Positions 6,067 to 6,381 of a stretch of 6,381 bases of DNA are shown here, piece after piece. The stretch spans positions 1 to 6,381 of the forward strand of contig JAUWME010000145.1 in NCBI GenBank assembly GCA_030613285.1, given 5' to 3'. This DNA is from Candidatus Zymogenus sp. (GTDB lineage: Bacteria > Desulfobacterota > Zymogenia > Zymogenales > Zymogenaceae). The notes beneath the pieces are model-generated. The model had not been told where the DNA came from. It did not search any database and was given only the letters and a program-made list of their open reading frames with translations. The position numbers and the translations under genes were made by a program. Every line of letters starts with the position of its first letter. Positions within the stretch are counted from its first letter, which is position 1.

Positions 6067-6091
6067 TAGTGATGTAGAAGTGATGTAAAAG
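6059..6091. repeat. Three tandem 11-bp repeats between the membrane and M20 genes
   Basis: TGATGTAATAG, TGATGTAGAAG and TGATGTAAAAG follow one another without gaps. The array starts in the last codons of the membrane gene, contains its stop, and ends on the first G of the GGGAGG ribosome site of the M20 gene. Each unit contains ATGTA followed by A or G, so it holds tiny ATG-stop pairs. Confidence 0.75.
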
Positions 6092-6107
6092 GGAGGTTGA
6101 CATCGAT

Positions 6108-6381
6108 ATGGATTACAAAGACGCATTTGTTGAAGTTGAGAAGAATGAGGACTATATCGTCGATCTTTTGCAGAAGATTGTGGCGGTGGACACCTCTGTC
6201 CCCCCAGGGGAGAATTACGTAGAGCTGATTGAAATCGTTGAGCCGGAGTTTGAAAAAATCGGCTTTGAGAACGAAAGGGTAATAATGCCAGATGACGTGG
6301 TCGCCCAGATTCCGTGGGAGATATCAGGCCCCAGGGTAAACCTTGTGTCTTCAATGAAAGATGGAGGCAAACCCAAAGCCT
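6108..6381 (+). CDS. M20 ArgE/DapE-type metallohydrolase, N-terminal part (cut by window edge)
   Basis: The frame is open from ATG 6108 to the right edge, giving 91 residues of a protein that should be about 400-450 long. The start LLQKIVAVDTSVPPGENY (20-37) is the typical opening of M20 zinc peptidases and deacylases (ArgE, DapE, succinyl-diaminopimelate desuccinylase relatives), followed by the usual helix VEPEFEKIGFENE and GPRVNLV (75-80). The metal ligands (H-x-D and later residues) lie beyond the window, so activity and substrate cannot be judged. GGGAGG ends 11 bases before the ATG, slightly far but the only candidate. It is 41 nt downstream of the second membrane gene and in the same operon, suggesting that it hydrolyses what the membrane proteins move, such as a dipeptide or N-acyl amino acid. 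Confidence 0.85.
   Translation, partial: MDYKDAFVEVEKNEDYIVDLLQKIVAVDTSVPPGENYVELIEIVEPEFEKIGFENERVIMPDDVVAQIPWEISGPRVNLVSSMKDGGKPKA

Overview
The window is about 6.4 kb of ordinary bacterial chromosome with five complete protein genes and one gene cut by the right edge. It reads like a Gram-negative bacterium of moderate GC: there is a lipoprotein-type signal peptide, a twin-arginine signal peptide, sigma70-like promoters, strong Shine-Dalgarno sites and a small dispersed-repeat type intergenic element with TGTCATTCCC/GGGAATGACA ends. The taxon cannot be fixed from this sequence; an uncultured deltaproteobacterium-like lineage would fit but is only a guess.

Layout. Bases 1-383 are mostly non-coding and AT-rich. 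They hold one or two leftward promoter-like sites and a short reading frame (98-301) broken by an in-frame TAG. From 1418 leftward to 384 runs a secreted WG-repeat protein with nine regular 34-residue repeats. It is divergent from a rightward rocD-type ornithine aminotransferase (1615-2817), and the two share a 196-bp intergenic region with a promoter-like site facing each way. An intergenic repeat element with 16-bp inverted ends (2836-2917) follows. Next is a twin-arginine-exported serine peptidase related to family S28 (3034-4380). A 239-bp gap with two terminator-like hairpins and a recurring TTTACC/GGTAAA motif precedes a rightward operon. The operon encodes a DUF5058-like membrane protein (4620-5363), a second polytopic membrane protein (5350-6066, 14-nt overlap) and the start of an M20 ArgE/DapE-type metallohydrolase (6108 to the edge).

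How the genes may fit together. The most interesting part is the right-hand operon: two small membrane proteins of unknown function, translationally coupled and followed by an M20 hydrolase. This suggests an undescribed import-and-cleave route for a peptide or N-acyl amino acid. The exported S28-like peptidase could release small peptides outside the cytoplasmic membrane, and ornithine aminotransferase could feed ornithine nitrogen into glutamate. That wider amino-acid scavenging theme is inference from gene order. No CRISPR array, rRNA, tRNA, insertion sequence or phage gene was recognised.
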